From Eulemur rufifrons (taxonomy: Eukaryota; Chordata; Mammalia; Primates; Lemuridae), in assembly GCF_041146395.1 (NCBI RefSeq), contig NC_090989.1:119969501-120033500 (forward strand): DNA of 64,000 bases, read 5' to 3'. Positions within the stretch are counted from its first letter, which is position 1, and each line of letters opens with the position of its first letter. A program made the position numbers and the translations under genes. The notes under the pieces are model-generated. The model ran no database searches. It saw only the letters and a program-made list of their open reading frames with translations, and was not told where the DNA came from. Shown in pieces: positions 14,066 through 26,224 of the stretch.

Positions 14066-15756
14066 TAAGAAAGAAAAACAAGAAAATGTTTGTGATCTAA
14101 CAGACGTGTATTTGTTATATCTGTTAACAGTCAGTTGAGAAATACATACTTAACTGACTTGACTTCACTTCTGATTATTAGAGCTATGGTATGATTTTTA
14201 TGTTTATTCTCCTTATCGTTCTTTAATATGCTCAATGCCCCTGAAGTTAAATAAATACATGTTTTGGAAAAAGATTAGTGCAATAGGAGCTAATAGGAGC
14301 CATCTCTCAGGATTAAAAAATGGGTGGGATAATCACAGCAGAAAGACAGTGAAGTCTTTGAAAAAGGAGCACTTTTATAAAAAAATGTATAGCACTACTA
14401 AATAAAAACAGCAGATATATGACAGATGAGAGCTACTCTGAGAGGACAAAGTCAAGGGATGCCTTTTGCTATGAAATAGAAAGTAAAGGTGAATTACAAT
14501 TTTCTGCCAATGTTAATGGCTGATAAATGCTACTGGCTTTTAGGTTGTATGAAGGGATTAGAAGACATTTGTAAGATGAATCTGCTATTATATGTTGATT
14601 TTAAATAGTAACAATAACAATGCTACTACTACTTCTAATAGGTGAATAAAGAAGAATGAAGGCAAGCATAGCTATTCTAAACTGGTATCTTCCAGAGCTT
14701 TTAAGACAAAATATTGTTTTATTAATGGACAAATGACATATTGGATATGAAAAGGTAAAAGAAAATAAAGCATAATAAAGCTGAAGCAATATTATTGACT
14801 CCATTTGAGAGGAGTTCTGCTAAAAATCTGGTACTCTAGGACCTCAAACAAAAAAGCTGTAGAGCACTGTCTTTCTTCTAAAAATGTCCTGACTGTAAGA
14901 AAAACAGATGTCAGAGTATAGATTTGAAATGGGCAGTAACACAGGGAAATGAGGGGGAACAGATCCACTTGGAGGAGAGATATAGAAGGCTCTAACCCAT
15001 GAGCATTCTGACATGAGGGGAATTATTTACCTTTATGTTTTTGACTTTTGTATTTGACTTTATTTTTTAAGACTATATAGAGCTTGTTATTGGAACAAGC
15101 CAGCATAGGTATATATATGCCAAAATGTTTTAATTCTGTATCCTTACCTGCCAGTTTTTGTACTTGAAAGTTTTAATATACTGTACTTGGGCCCAAGTTG
15201 CTTTATGCAAAGGGTACAATTTGTAAAAAATTATAAAACTGAACATGTCTTCTCCAAGGTCAGGGTGGTGACTCAAATCACACTTAGCTGCTTAGTCTCC
15301 CCAAAATGGCCATATTTGGGTCTCCCTTAAAACACCCTGGCTTTTTAAAAGGCATTTTAAGAGCTCAAAGGAGTTCCCACTAGAGGGCACTCAAACCATT
15401 TTAGTATCTGACCATAAAATAATGCTTTAATTTAGAGACACACTATCACAGAATTTTCTTAAATGAAAAAAGACAGTTGTTCATGCTATTTAACTTTATT
15501 AGCAAGTTTTCCTGCAGTTAACCAAAGTGAAGACTTGTGCTTCATGTCTTTTTCCCCCTTTTGCTTTTTACAGAAGTTGTCTTTTCCCTGGAGATGAAAT
15601 TAAAATGATTCATCTGAATGAAGGAATAAAATTATTCTTATGGTGGCTACTGTTGCTCTATACACCAACACATACTCTGATCACCTTAGTTCTAATGTAA
15701 TACCTAAAGAACTGGGTGGACTCAGCTTGCTCCTAGATTTTTAAAATAAAGAATAC
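14066..15756. other. Intronic stretch between exons B and C, nothing recognised
   Basis: AT-rich intron sequence without a supported exon, RNA gene or clear repeat. Only short open frames occur. Confidence 0.5.
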
Positions 15757-16014
15757 TTTTTTTTCTTCTTTTGAGACAGAGTCTCTCTGTTGCCCTGGCT
15801 AGAATACAGTGACCTCACCATAGCTTACTACAACCTCAGACTCATGGGCTCAAGCAATCCCTGCCTCAGTCTCCCAAGTAGCTGGGACTACAGATGTGTG
15901 CCACCATGTCTGGCTAGTTTTTCTATTTTCAGTAGAGACAGAGTCTCACTCTTGCTCAGGCTGGTCTTGAACTCCTGAGCTCAAGCAATTCTCTCATCTC
16001 GGCCTCTCAGAGTG
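15757..16014 (-). mobile_element. Alu, antisense, 5'-truncated
   Basis: Starts with a poly(T) head at 15757 and ends at CTCTCAGAGTG, lacking the first roughly 35 bp of the Alu left arm. It is in the same orientation as the gene. Confidence 0.93.
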
Positions 16015-16858
16015 AAGAGCATTATACTATTAGGGGCTTTTAGGTGGTATGAAGGGATCAGAAGGTCTGTAAACTGAATCTGTGGCTGTTACATGTTAAT
16101 TTTAAATAACAACAATAGGTGAATGACATTTCCCAATAGTTTACTAGTAAGGGTATTTAGCCCAGAAAAGAGAAGAAAATGTATAAAGAGGGCTGATCTG
16201 TTAAAAGAGGTACAAGGGGCAAGTTATGATATTCTCCTAAAATGTATAAATACATCAAGAAATAGCTCCTAAAAAAGAAAGAGGGGAGAAAAAAAGAAAA
16301 GGAAGAAGAAAGTTGGGCTTGAATTCAAGAATATTTGTCACAACGGTATAATCCAGGAATATCTTGATAAATACTAGCCCTTTGTTTCTTTAACTGGAGC
16401 TTTCAAAAAATAATGATTAGAATCTATTAAAATTCAGTTATTTTTAGGTATAATTCAACTAGGTATAATTTTAAATTGGATTATATGAGAATGAAAATGT
16501 ATTGCTCATGTGATACATGTGGTTTGCTCCCCTTAAAGGACAGTCTAGCTCCTTTTATGTCACTGCTGCCAGACTCAAATTCTGAGACCCAAATTTAACA
16601 AGTAAAATGAAGAAACTATCAAATAGCTGTTCAAAAAGTATTTTTACATATCTCCTTTACTGTTTAAAGACAAAGATAAAGGCTTGTAACAAAGAACTTG
16701 TGTGTGAGTATAAATGGTTGTCAATTAATGAATTTTCCTTGTTGGAATAAAGGGTAAAGAGAAAATGAAGAACCAAGTAACACAGGTGATCTTTATAAAG
16801 TATGCCACGAGTACCACACAGTTCTTTGCCTACCCAGAGTGACTGCTTACATACTTAC

Positions 16859-16962
16859 TTTTTCCACATGGCAATGAATGACTGTGCTGACACAAATCCT
16901 GTCTTCTCTCCCCCTGCAGCCCTGAACATGGGGGCTTTCCAATAGAGAGGACAGCCACAGAC
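16859..16962 (-). CDS. PPP2R3A: PPP2R3A shared exon B
   Basis: A 104-nt exon, phase 0 at its 5' end and leaving two bases at its 3' end. The acceptor reads TTATTTGCAG before GTC-TGT-GGC. The exon ends TGG-AAA-AA with consensus donor GTAAGT. It encodes VCGCPLYWKAPMFRAAGGEK and on through TGFVSAQSFIAMWK, a conserved B''-core segment upstream of the calcium-binding EF-hands. The split codon (AA+A, Lys) completes in exon C to give MWKKLLNNHHDD. The human protein reads MWRK here from memory, so one Arg-to-Lys change is likely. Confidence 0.95.
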
Positions 16963-18750
16963 CTGCAAATAAAAAACAACTACAGCGTAAGCCAAGAGGC
17001 AGTGAAGAGATACATGGCCAAAGAAAAGGTCTTTGTAGCTTTTACCCTTCATGCCACAGTGGATGGAAGGGCCCTTGGGAGAACAAAACTGGGTCACAGG
17101 CAAACATATCAACTAGGGTAGATTCAGAGAGAAAAAGAGGGGAAACAAAGTAAGATGATTATATGTTTCATGAAGAAAGTGGAAATCTATTTACGTTTTC
17201 TCCAAGTTCATTTATAGTGATTTCTTCCCCTACACCCCGCCCCTGCCCACAATCCTGATAGTTTAAGCAACCAGCCTCACTTCCTAACACTCTTACATTA
17301 TATACTTTCTACCTTCTAGAAAGAAAAAGAAATGACAATGTCACGGTCGTATATGTACTTCATTCCTTGAGCAGAAAGATAGAGCCATGTTAATTACTTG
17401 GTGACTTGGTGTTGATACACTCTACTACCTATCTCTTTCTCTCTCCTTTGCCTATTATGTTATTAAGTACCAGGTTCAAGAAGAACCAGAAAACCGCAGA
17501 CTGCTCAAGAAAACATCTCTCAAATCTATTTAAATGCTTATAATTCAGGTAAAAGATGAAAGGTAAAAATCAAAATGCTATCTTTTTTTATATATTAGAA
17601 GCTACCACAAATGACTACAAAAAGGAAAAACTGGGAATAAATATAAAATAACTTCAATAACCCTAAAAGCCATTGTTTTTTTCTCCTTAATAAAAAGACC
17701 TTCTTTTCAATTTAAAAAAATTATCCTTTTACTTGCAAGAGTTCTTACTAAATTTACCTGCTTTTTTCCTAGAGGAAAAATTCTTTCCTATAAGTAATAT
17801 TATCTAAATATTAGCAAAGAAATAGTCTCCAAATCTTCCCAATTTTGTATATACACAGAAAACATTCCCAAATCTGGATCTCTTCAAGAGTCACATCTTG
17901 TTACGAGATAAAGATATTATCACTATGTGTATTAGATACAGGATCTGTTGAGCCTCCATCATTCTACAGAGAGAATCTTCTCCTTTGGAAGTAGATTAGA
18001 TGTGTGTCTACATTAGGTTTAGGTGAACTCACTCCTGGTATCAGGGCTCAGTGCATGGGGGATCCTCACAGGAGCCTGAAGAGTACCTAGTCTGACATTA
18101 GCTATCTTGGGAGAACACCCAAGGCTGCTGTGTTTATGCTGGAGTTGAAGATATGGAAGGCAAGATTCAAGCCAAGAGACGTAAGGACAGGGCAGAAATA
18201 AGAGGTTGCTGCTGCCAGGGCCACTAAAGCACGTCTGCAAGCAGAGTAGAATTTAAGATTTCTTAAGTCCAGAGGTTGAATACCTCCACTGAGGTCAAGA
18301 AAGAGGGAAAGGTGTTGCGTAGCAACCACTTGATTTTGTTTACTGTATAAATTGTGATTGCCAAGGTACAAAGCTCACAATTAATATAGTTTTGGTGTAT
18401 AAACTGTCAAATCCACTTTCCCCAATCCCAGTCCCTCCTTTCATGCAGAGTAGTGGTTTGCCAAAAAAATGCCCTTGGCCTTAGTGATAGGCTACTGGCA
18501 ACTGCTGGGAAAGCTGAAAGAAGAGTCTATATTATGAAGTGGGGGAGACACAAACAGAAAGTACAGGGAGAGACTGGCACAGGCTTGCCCCAAAGTGCTT
18601 GAAACTCCCACCACTAGAGTCACTCATGAATTTTTCAGAATTGGAAGGGATCAGAAATCTTCTATCTCAACCTTGGGAAGTGGTCGCCATCCTCAACCGA
18701 AACACCTTCCAGGGGCTGCGTGCTTACCACCTCCTGTGGGGTAACTTCCA
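16963..18750. other. Intron between exons A and B (proximal part), nothing recognised
   Basis: Non-repetitive, AT-rich intron sequence. Open frames at 18019-18371 on the minus strand are short and show no family. Confidence 0.5.
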
Positions 18751-18972
18751 GTTTTTGTTTTTTTTTTTGAGACAGAGTCTTGCTCTGTTGCCCCAGCTAG
18801 AGTGCAGTGGTATCATCATAGCTCACTGCAACCTCAAACTCCTGAGCTCAAGCAATCCTCCTGCCTCAGCCTCCTGAATAGCTGGGACTACAGGTGCATG
18901 CCACTACACCCAGCTAATTCTTTCTGTTTTTAGTAGACATGAGGTCTCCCTCTTGCCCAGGCTGGTTTCAAC
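18751..18972 (-). mobile_element. Alu, antisense, truncated
   Basis: From a poly(T) head (18757-18768) through the right arm and part of the left arm, ending near CCCAGGCTGGTTTCAAC. The first roughly 60 bp of the element is missing. Confidence 0.92.
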
Positions 18973-20256
18973 ACGCTAGCCTTTAACAAATGAATTTTTT
19001 TTTTTGCTTAAACTAGCAACTGTTGTTTGCAACTAAGAATCCTGACTTGTATGAAACTATTATCTCACTATGGACCTTATTTTTAAAATTTTTTTATTGA
19101 TACATAATATTTGTCCATTTTTATGGATTTAAAATTTTTTATTGCTATGAACTTTAAATCTCTATTTTGAAACTCACTGTAGACCCTTGGTTGGGTTCTG
19201 TCCTTCAGAAGTGGATTGTGAACATAGCCACAAATTCTTTGCAGTTCCTCCATTAAGAGGGGAGCATGTTTTCCTGGCCCTGAGTCTGGGCTGGCCTGTG
19301 ACTTTTTCAGATCAACACAACAATGCAGAAGTGATAGTGACTGTTACATAGGAAAGGTAATTGATAGCCCTCCCCACAAAACAATAAATGTCATGGAATT
19401 CATGGGAGAGAGTAATCATGAAAGAGCTAGGAACTAAGGGTTACTAGGTATAAAAATACACTGGTTTTGGATTTAGTGTCTAAAAAATATCCCTGTTACG
19501 TATCATTTTCTAAATCAAATTAAGCTGATCTGAGCTCCCAGCCACCACGATTGAACAATCGATGAAAATGTTAAGTTGGGTTGGCTTTTTGGAGGGCTCT
19601 GCCCCCTCCTAGGGTTGTTATCCCAAACATAGACGCTGGAGAAGTGGGAGGCTCTTACAGGGCAGTCACTGTCATCTCTGGGAACCTGCTGCTTTGAAGA
19701 GAAAGCAGCAAGGGAGCTGGAGAGCTCCCACAACCCCTGGAGTTTGATCCCATTGGCTCTGTCAGGGTATAAGTTGCCCTGATCCTAAATCCTGCACTGG
19801 GTCTCCAGTCCTTGCTTTTGTAACTGGCTCCATGAACCCCTATATGTTTTTTATAATCCTCTCAACTAACAATTTGACCCTTTGAGTTGTTTCCCAGAAA
19901 TGAATCAACTTCCACTATTTAACAACTTTCATTCCCTAGGTTAAGGTCCTTTCTCCAGAAGATGCCTGCTAAAATGCATGTGTCAGCTCAGAGATTAATA
20001 CTTAAAAACCTACTATGACCCGAAGGCAAAATCCTAAGAGATCAGGAACAGAACAAAAATGTTTTAAAGTGGATTGGAAAAGGTCAGCCTATTTTTCTCA
20101 CTGTGGGGTACCCTGAGTAGCCAAGTGTTCAACAACATGAAGGTATCAGGCCCCTGGAGAAAATGCCGAAGGAAAAAAATGGGAAGGGCAGCAAATGGCA
20201 AGGGCTGCGTACAGTACACTTTGATGATTTAAAGGAAAATGTATGAAGCCAGTGTG

Positions 20257-20260
<4 letters not shown>

Positions 20261-20292
<32 letters not shown>
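20261..20292. repeat. Poly(T) tract, 32 nt
   Basis: An uninterrupted T run with no recognisable retroelement attached on either side. It may be the A tail of a very truncated minus-strand insert. Confidence 0.95.
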
Positions 20293-20298
<6 letters not shown>

Positions 20299-20529
20299 GG
20301 AAGAGAATGGATGACAAGTGGGGATATACAGGGAGATACAGAAATGGGTGTAGGAAACTTAGAGGTGGCAGCAAGAGTCAGTGTGTGGTAACCAAAGTTG
20401 CTGGAGTAAAGAAAACTTGAATAATACCTATAAAATTTGATCTAAGAATGGTCCAACAACATAAAGAATTAAAATCAAAGTTGTCTAATGATACACATAG
20501 AATGCTATGTTGTAATGTTCTTTCAACAT

Positions 20530-20650
20530 TTAAACATATCTCATGCTGGCTATTTCATTTGCCCTCACATAATCCCCATGCAGGTATTTTTATTCCATTT
20601 TACAGATGAAGAAATTCAGGTACAGAGAGGCTACCTTACAGGTCACAGGC
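20530..20650 (+). repeat. MIR SINE fragment
   Basis: CCATTTTACAGATGAAGAAA and CAGAGAGGCTACCTTACAGG match the MIR core. Confidence 0.8.
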
Positions 20651-22639
20651 ACGATGGGTCAAGATGATGCTACATCAGCCAGAGAAAAGAGCTGGAGGGC
20701 TTTGCATGGTTCAGAAGAGAGTTTTATTCTTTTTCCTCAACTTTCTGCTAGAGGTTAAAACTCCATGATGAATCCTCTGGTCCAGTCTCTGACAAATCCT
20801 TTTTTTACTGTTGCTCAGTTTCTGTTCCTACGCTGCTTTCATCCCTCTTAGATTCATTCTCTATTCATTTCTTCTCTATCATCACTTAAAGCTGTGGAAT
20901 AAAGCATAAACTACACACTGAGAATTTAACCAGATGTGGGCATTAAGCTCTCCAGGGCTATTTGAGGTCTAAGATGAATGAGCTAAACTTCACCAACAGA
21001 TGCAAATTTCAGAAACATAGAGTTTTCTCTGCACTTGAAATATAGATCCCAGTCTTTACAGCTACACTTAAGCTCCACTAAGAGTAGGTTGCAAACTAAA
21101 GCTGGCCTTCCTAATAGCTTTATAAACTACATGAATCCATAAAAACATTCATTTATTGCTCTGACAACCTCTCTCTTCCTTGCCCCTTACAGGTTGCCTC
21201 TCTTTCTCCTTTTCTCATGCCAGCCTATTGTAAGAATATGGACAGTAAGTGCTGGAGCCACAGAATTCACTGCCTAGTGCCAAAAAGACTCGCATAGTAA
21301 AGAATTATTGAAAATAAGGGTGACTTAGTGAGTGCTAACAGACTGCGACAGCCAAGTAAAAAGCTAGACTAAATGAGAACTAGCTAACTGGAAGACATGA
21401 TTAAATCAATTAAAAAAATGGTTTTAAGAATAAAGACGCAAAGTCCAACAAAATGAGATGATACAGTAATCAAAACCAAAATAATACAAACCGATATACT
21501 CATAATATCTTTTGAGGTCATTGTATATGAATCTTCATTTTCATATATAATGTTAGTTTTAACTTTTTAAAGGTATAGGCAGTCTATGTTGGTACCTAAG
21601 CTGACAGTTAAGATCTAAGAGCAATGAACACAATGGCTTGGTGCCCATGAATGAAATTTAGGGCTATAATCAAGTATAATTCAGACAAGTTAATCAAACA
21701 TATATATGTATAATAGCTATTGTGCCACATGATTATTAGGTATAAACAGTAAATTGTTACGAAAATGACTGTTACTATGGCTAAACAAATTGGTTTTCTA
21801 TCTTTCTAAACTTCTCCATGATTTCAACTTCAACATAAATGGTTTTTCCTGATGCCACATACAGACTGATCCTCACTGCACATAAACAGCAAAGTCCTTC
21901 CTCTGGCTCCCCACCATCCCGAGGCCCCCTTCCCTACCTTGACTATACTCTTTTTCATACCTCCCTTGACCGCTGTGGAGTCAAGAGGCTTTCTGCTTTC
22001 CTCTCACTGTGGAGTGCTAGAGGGCCACTGAGCAGTGGAACAGGGCAGGGCTACCACAATGCAGGGCTGGAGGGCCAGACCCAGAGGGATGTGGAAGCAG
22101 GGCAGTGTGAAGGCACAGGGAGAACGCGCTCCTCAGTCAGGGAGAGAATATTTGGAGGAAGAGAGTTGGCCCAGTGAGACCTGTATTCAAGACAGGGTAG
22201 ACTGCAGGTTTGTGACAATTAGGCACTAATCACCTAGATAGGTCCTCCAGACATGTACCTCAGCACTGTACCAGGGAACTGCTATGCTTTAATCTGGAGT
22301 TTCTCCTTGTCTGCCTACCTGAAGCAATCCATGAAACCTCCTATCTCTTTCACACAAATTGTTCCCATGTTAGAAATACCCTGTTGGCAATTATGCAGTT
22401 ACCATGTTATCTCCAAATCCAGATTTCTTTCATCCTTGCTAAATTTTATCTTTTGGATTTTAGATCCATAGTTCTGGCCTATTCAGAGAATTTATTACTT
22501 TGATTCTGTCTTCTAATAAAATAACTGCCTCTCAAAGAATTGGATAAGAAAACCCCGAGTGCCCTGAAAGAACTGGTAATTTATTTGGATGGCTACTGAT
22601 TAGAAGTTAGTTAATATTAGTGTACATTCAGGGAGATAA

Positions 22640-22765
22640 CACATGTAGAAACAGCACCATGCTAGAAGTTAAAGGACTTGTCTCCTGACATGAACTAGTT
22701 CTGTGACTGCAGGTAAGTACTTGTGGTACTACAGTTTTCCCATAAGTAAAATGGAATGAAATCAG
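22640..22765 (+). repeat. MIR SINE fragment
   Basis: ACTAGTTCTGTGACTGCAGG followed by TTTTCCCATAAGTAAAATGG, the typical MIR layout, diverged. Confidence 0.65.
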
Positions 22766-22879
22766 ATAAGCTATTATTTCTGGAATGAAAGAGTTTGTTT
22801 TTCATTAGAAACATCTAAGGGATCAACAAGCAATTTTTAAGACAGGGGTGAAGAAAGAATAAAAGAAAGAGTTCCCTTT

Positions 22880-23600
22880 TATTTCCTTTAAAATCACTCT
22901 AGTTACAAACCATTTAACAGCAATGACAAATGCTCTGTGAGGTCAGAAGTAGGGTATGACTGAAGTGGACGTTTAGGGACTTCTCCAAAAAGACACAATG
23001 GAACCTGGGGCTCCAAAATGGATACTGTGGAGTTTGGCAGGAGTGGAAGCCTATCTTGAAGGGGAGAGCTCTGAGAGCCCAAAATCAGAGGTGTGCCTGT
23101 GAGCGGGCAAGTGAGTCAGGCTCATAAAGGAAACAATATTAGGTAGGTTTGGGAAGGAATTCTGGGGCCAGGTTGTGAAAGCCCTGGAATGCCAAGAAGA
23201 GAAGTTTGAGTTTTATCCTGAAGAACAGTAGTTTTCAAACTTTTAAACATTACTCCTGAAAGCAGGGGGAGCCTTTCCAGTGGAAGTGTGCCTGGGGTCT
23301 TGTGTATTCCCCTACTTGCCTCCACGCATCTCTTAGCCTACTAAAACTCTCTGCTTCTTGAAGCACAGATTGAAACCACTGCTAAATCCTGAGGTATGAT
23401 CTGACTCTTCAATATACATGCATGATAAAAATAAAACCCAAATCAAACAAAACACTATTTGAGAGGGTAGGAACCCTTGAATATTGCTGAGCTGGGAATG
23501 GCATGATCAAATATAATCTGATGGTCATGCTCTTATTAACTGTTCTAGGAGGAGGCTGGAGGTGTAAAATCGAGTCACAGTAGTCCTGACATTAGGACTT
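22880..23600 (-). repeat. L2-like LINE remnant, antisense
   Basis: GAAAGCCCTGGAATGCCAAG, GAGTTTTATCCTGAAGAACA and AATGGCATGATCAAATATAA follow the order typical of antisense L2. Highly diverged. Confidence 0.55.
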
Positions 23601-24018
23601 AAAAACCTTAAATCAGAAGCAGTTGGATATATCAGAAAGTATCAAAGACTTGCTTCCTAGTGTCAAATCCATTTATTTCAGGGTAAAATGACAATGCTGA
23701 GATGGCCTAATGGTTCCTTGTCTGGCATTAGGGCAGAGTTATGATCAACGGGAGAGAACAACAACAAAAAAAGAGTCCTATTTAACTCAAGGAAAAATTT
23801 TCTAACAAACAAGGCTATTTAATGATGGAACAGGCTGCTTGACAAGGTAGTAAGCTTCCAGTCACTGAAAATATTCACATAGAGAATGAATTTATGAGTT
23901 GGTGATGACTTGGAAGGGATTCCTGTATTAAATGGGAGATTGGACTGGAAAACCACTAACGTTTTTTTCAAACTTAGAAGTTCCATGAAATAGGACTACA
24001 GATAAAGACTTTATCAGG

Positions 24019-24349
<331 letters not shown>

Positions 24350-24498
24350 AAAGACTTTATCAGGATCAAACAAATTATTTAAACATGGAGAAAAAGTCTA
24401 TGCATACTTAAAAACAGAAAGCAAAGAGGCAGTAAATAGGAGGAGATTGGGGATTCCAGAGAAAGGGAGATTATAAATCATTTAGTTAGTTATATTAC

Positions 24499-24765
24499 CT
24501 TTGCAATTTTCCCCATTTCATAAATGTCTGCTTTCTGATCTTCAATATCCATGAAAGCAGTTTCAATTCTGCTTAGAGTCTGTTCATGATTAATGCAGGT
24601 ATCTGGGAGTCCTTCAGGAAAGTAGAACTGTGGAATGTTTACGGACAATGGTGCATTCACAACATTATTCACATGAGGAACAGGGGAGGGAGGTCTGGGA
24701 CTACTTGGCAAGGTGGCTGGAGGTGGAAGTGGTGTTCCAGGTTTCTTTTCTGGTTTATTTTGAAT
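24499..24765 (-). CDS. PPP2R3A: PPP2R3A shared exon A (proline-rich linker and start of the conserved B'' core)
   Basis: This is the first exon common to PR130 and PR72: 267 nt, 89 codons, phase 0 at both ends. The acceptor is a pyrimidine tract ending CTTTCCAG before ATT-CAA-AAT. The donor is AAG then GTAATA. The peptide opens IQNKPEKKPGTPLPPPATLP, a proline/serine-rich segment, and continues through NAPLSVNIPQFYFPEGLP into an acidic helix ending DIYEMGKIAK. The FYFPEGLP stretch begins the conserved B'' region. It lies 4.0 kb downstream of the PR72 exon and 18.8 kb downstream of the large PR130 exon. A plus-strand Alu sits about 150 bp beyond the donor in the transcript direction. Confidence 0.96.
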
Positions 24766-25851
24766 CTGGAAAGAAAACGAGATTATGAGACACAAAAATT
24801 CTAGACAGTTTTCATTCCTTGAGAATCTTCACCAGTAACAGGAAGTTGGGTATAAGTATAAAATCACAGTTAGAGACAGTAGAGATCAAGGGCTCACTCC
24901 ACTCTGGAGGGTGGTAAGCATGTTTCTAGGGAATGATTATCCATATTAAATAAATTAATACATTAATTATCTGTCAATAATCAAGTTTACATAGATTTAT
25001 GTTTAAAAAATCCTGCAGTACATTTTCCCATCAATCAATTGGCAGACATTTCAAAAGAATCAAAAAGCAATGCCAGCTGATAGATTAAGGATATCAAGAA
25101 ATATTCTCAGTCTGCTGGAACTGGATTAGTAAATTCTTTTCCAAGACTGTTCTTGGCCTTTCTGTGAATTTCTTCTTCAAAAGGCAGAAATGAGTTCTTT
25201 TTAAATATATAAATCTACAATGTATTTGGGGCGGGGCTCCTTTCATCATCTTCTCTAGTTTGACTTTGCTGGAGATGGAATCACTGCCAGCCCCTGATGC
25301 TGAGAAAAATCTTTGTTAAGAAATTAAAGCATTTTAGGTCTGGAATGTCCTCTACCTGGCTGATGTACTTGCCACTAGAGGCATGCCACTTTTTCCAAAA
25401 TATGCATTTGTCTTATTTTTGGTATGCTTTAAATAGGCAAGGACTGTGGTCATTAATTTCATCACAACCAAACTCCCTCTACAGTTTATGAATTCATGTA
25501 CAGTTTATATTATTCCTTTTTCTAAAAAGCATTTGATGTGATATAACATAAAGAGACATTAGAAAGGACAGTAAAGGGGGGACAATGAGGAGACTGAGAC
25601 TGCCCATGATTTAGGAAAAGAGGAGGGGAGGTACACCATCATTCAGGTAGGAGTTTATTTTACCAATGAAGACTAAATTTAGTTCTGAGATTCCTAACAG
25701 AAAAAGCAAAAAAGATTCCACAAAGATTTTCACAATTTCTATGCTTAATTAGTGAGTAAGTTATCTATCAAGGCTCATAAGCATGGCACTGTATTAGATG
25801 CTACATAAAGTATGAAAATGGACATGAGTGTTGACTAGCTAAACTTACTTT
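24766..25851. other. Intron 5' of exon A, nothing recognised
   Basis: AT-rich intron sequence without repeats that I can name or a supported exon. Confidence 0.5.
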
Positions 25852-25865
25852 AAATTCACTGTGAA

Positions 25866-26210
25866 GGCCGGGCGCGGTGGCTCACGCCTGTAATCCTAGC
25901 ACTCTGGGAGGCCGAGGCGGGTGGATCGCTCGAGGTCAGGAGTTTGCGACCAGCCTGAGCAAGAGCGAGACCCCGTCTCTACTAAAAAAATAGAAAGAAA
26001 TTATATGGACAACTAAAATATATATATACAAAAAATTAGCCGGGCATGGTGGCGCATGCCTGTAGTCTCAGCTACTCGGGAGGCTGAGGCAGTAGGATCG
26101 CTTAAGCCCAGGAGTTTGAGGTTGCTGTGAGCTAGGCTGACGCCATGGCACTCACGCTAGCCCGGGCAACAGAGCGAGACTCTGTCTCAAAAAAAAAAAA
26201 AAAAAAAAAA
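25866..26210 (+). mobile_element. Alu, lemur type, young
   Basis: A near-consensus dimer (GGCCGGGCGCGGTGGCTCAC start, TATATATATACA linker, 24-A tail) flanked by a 14-bp duplication AAATTCACTGTGAA (25852-25865 and 26211-26224). Confidence 0.98.
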
Positions 26211-26224
26211 AAATTCACTGTGAA

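Larger units (their letters stand above)
18973..24003. other. Intron between exons A and B (distal part), repeats only
   Basis: No gene. Contains a possible old repeat at 19195-19360 (GGGCTGGCCTGTGACTTTTT), a 32-T run at 20261-20292, MIR copies at 20530-20650 and 22640-22765, and L2-like antisense sequence at about 22880-23600. The open frames of 112 codons or fewer show no protein family. Confidence 0.5.
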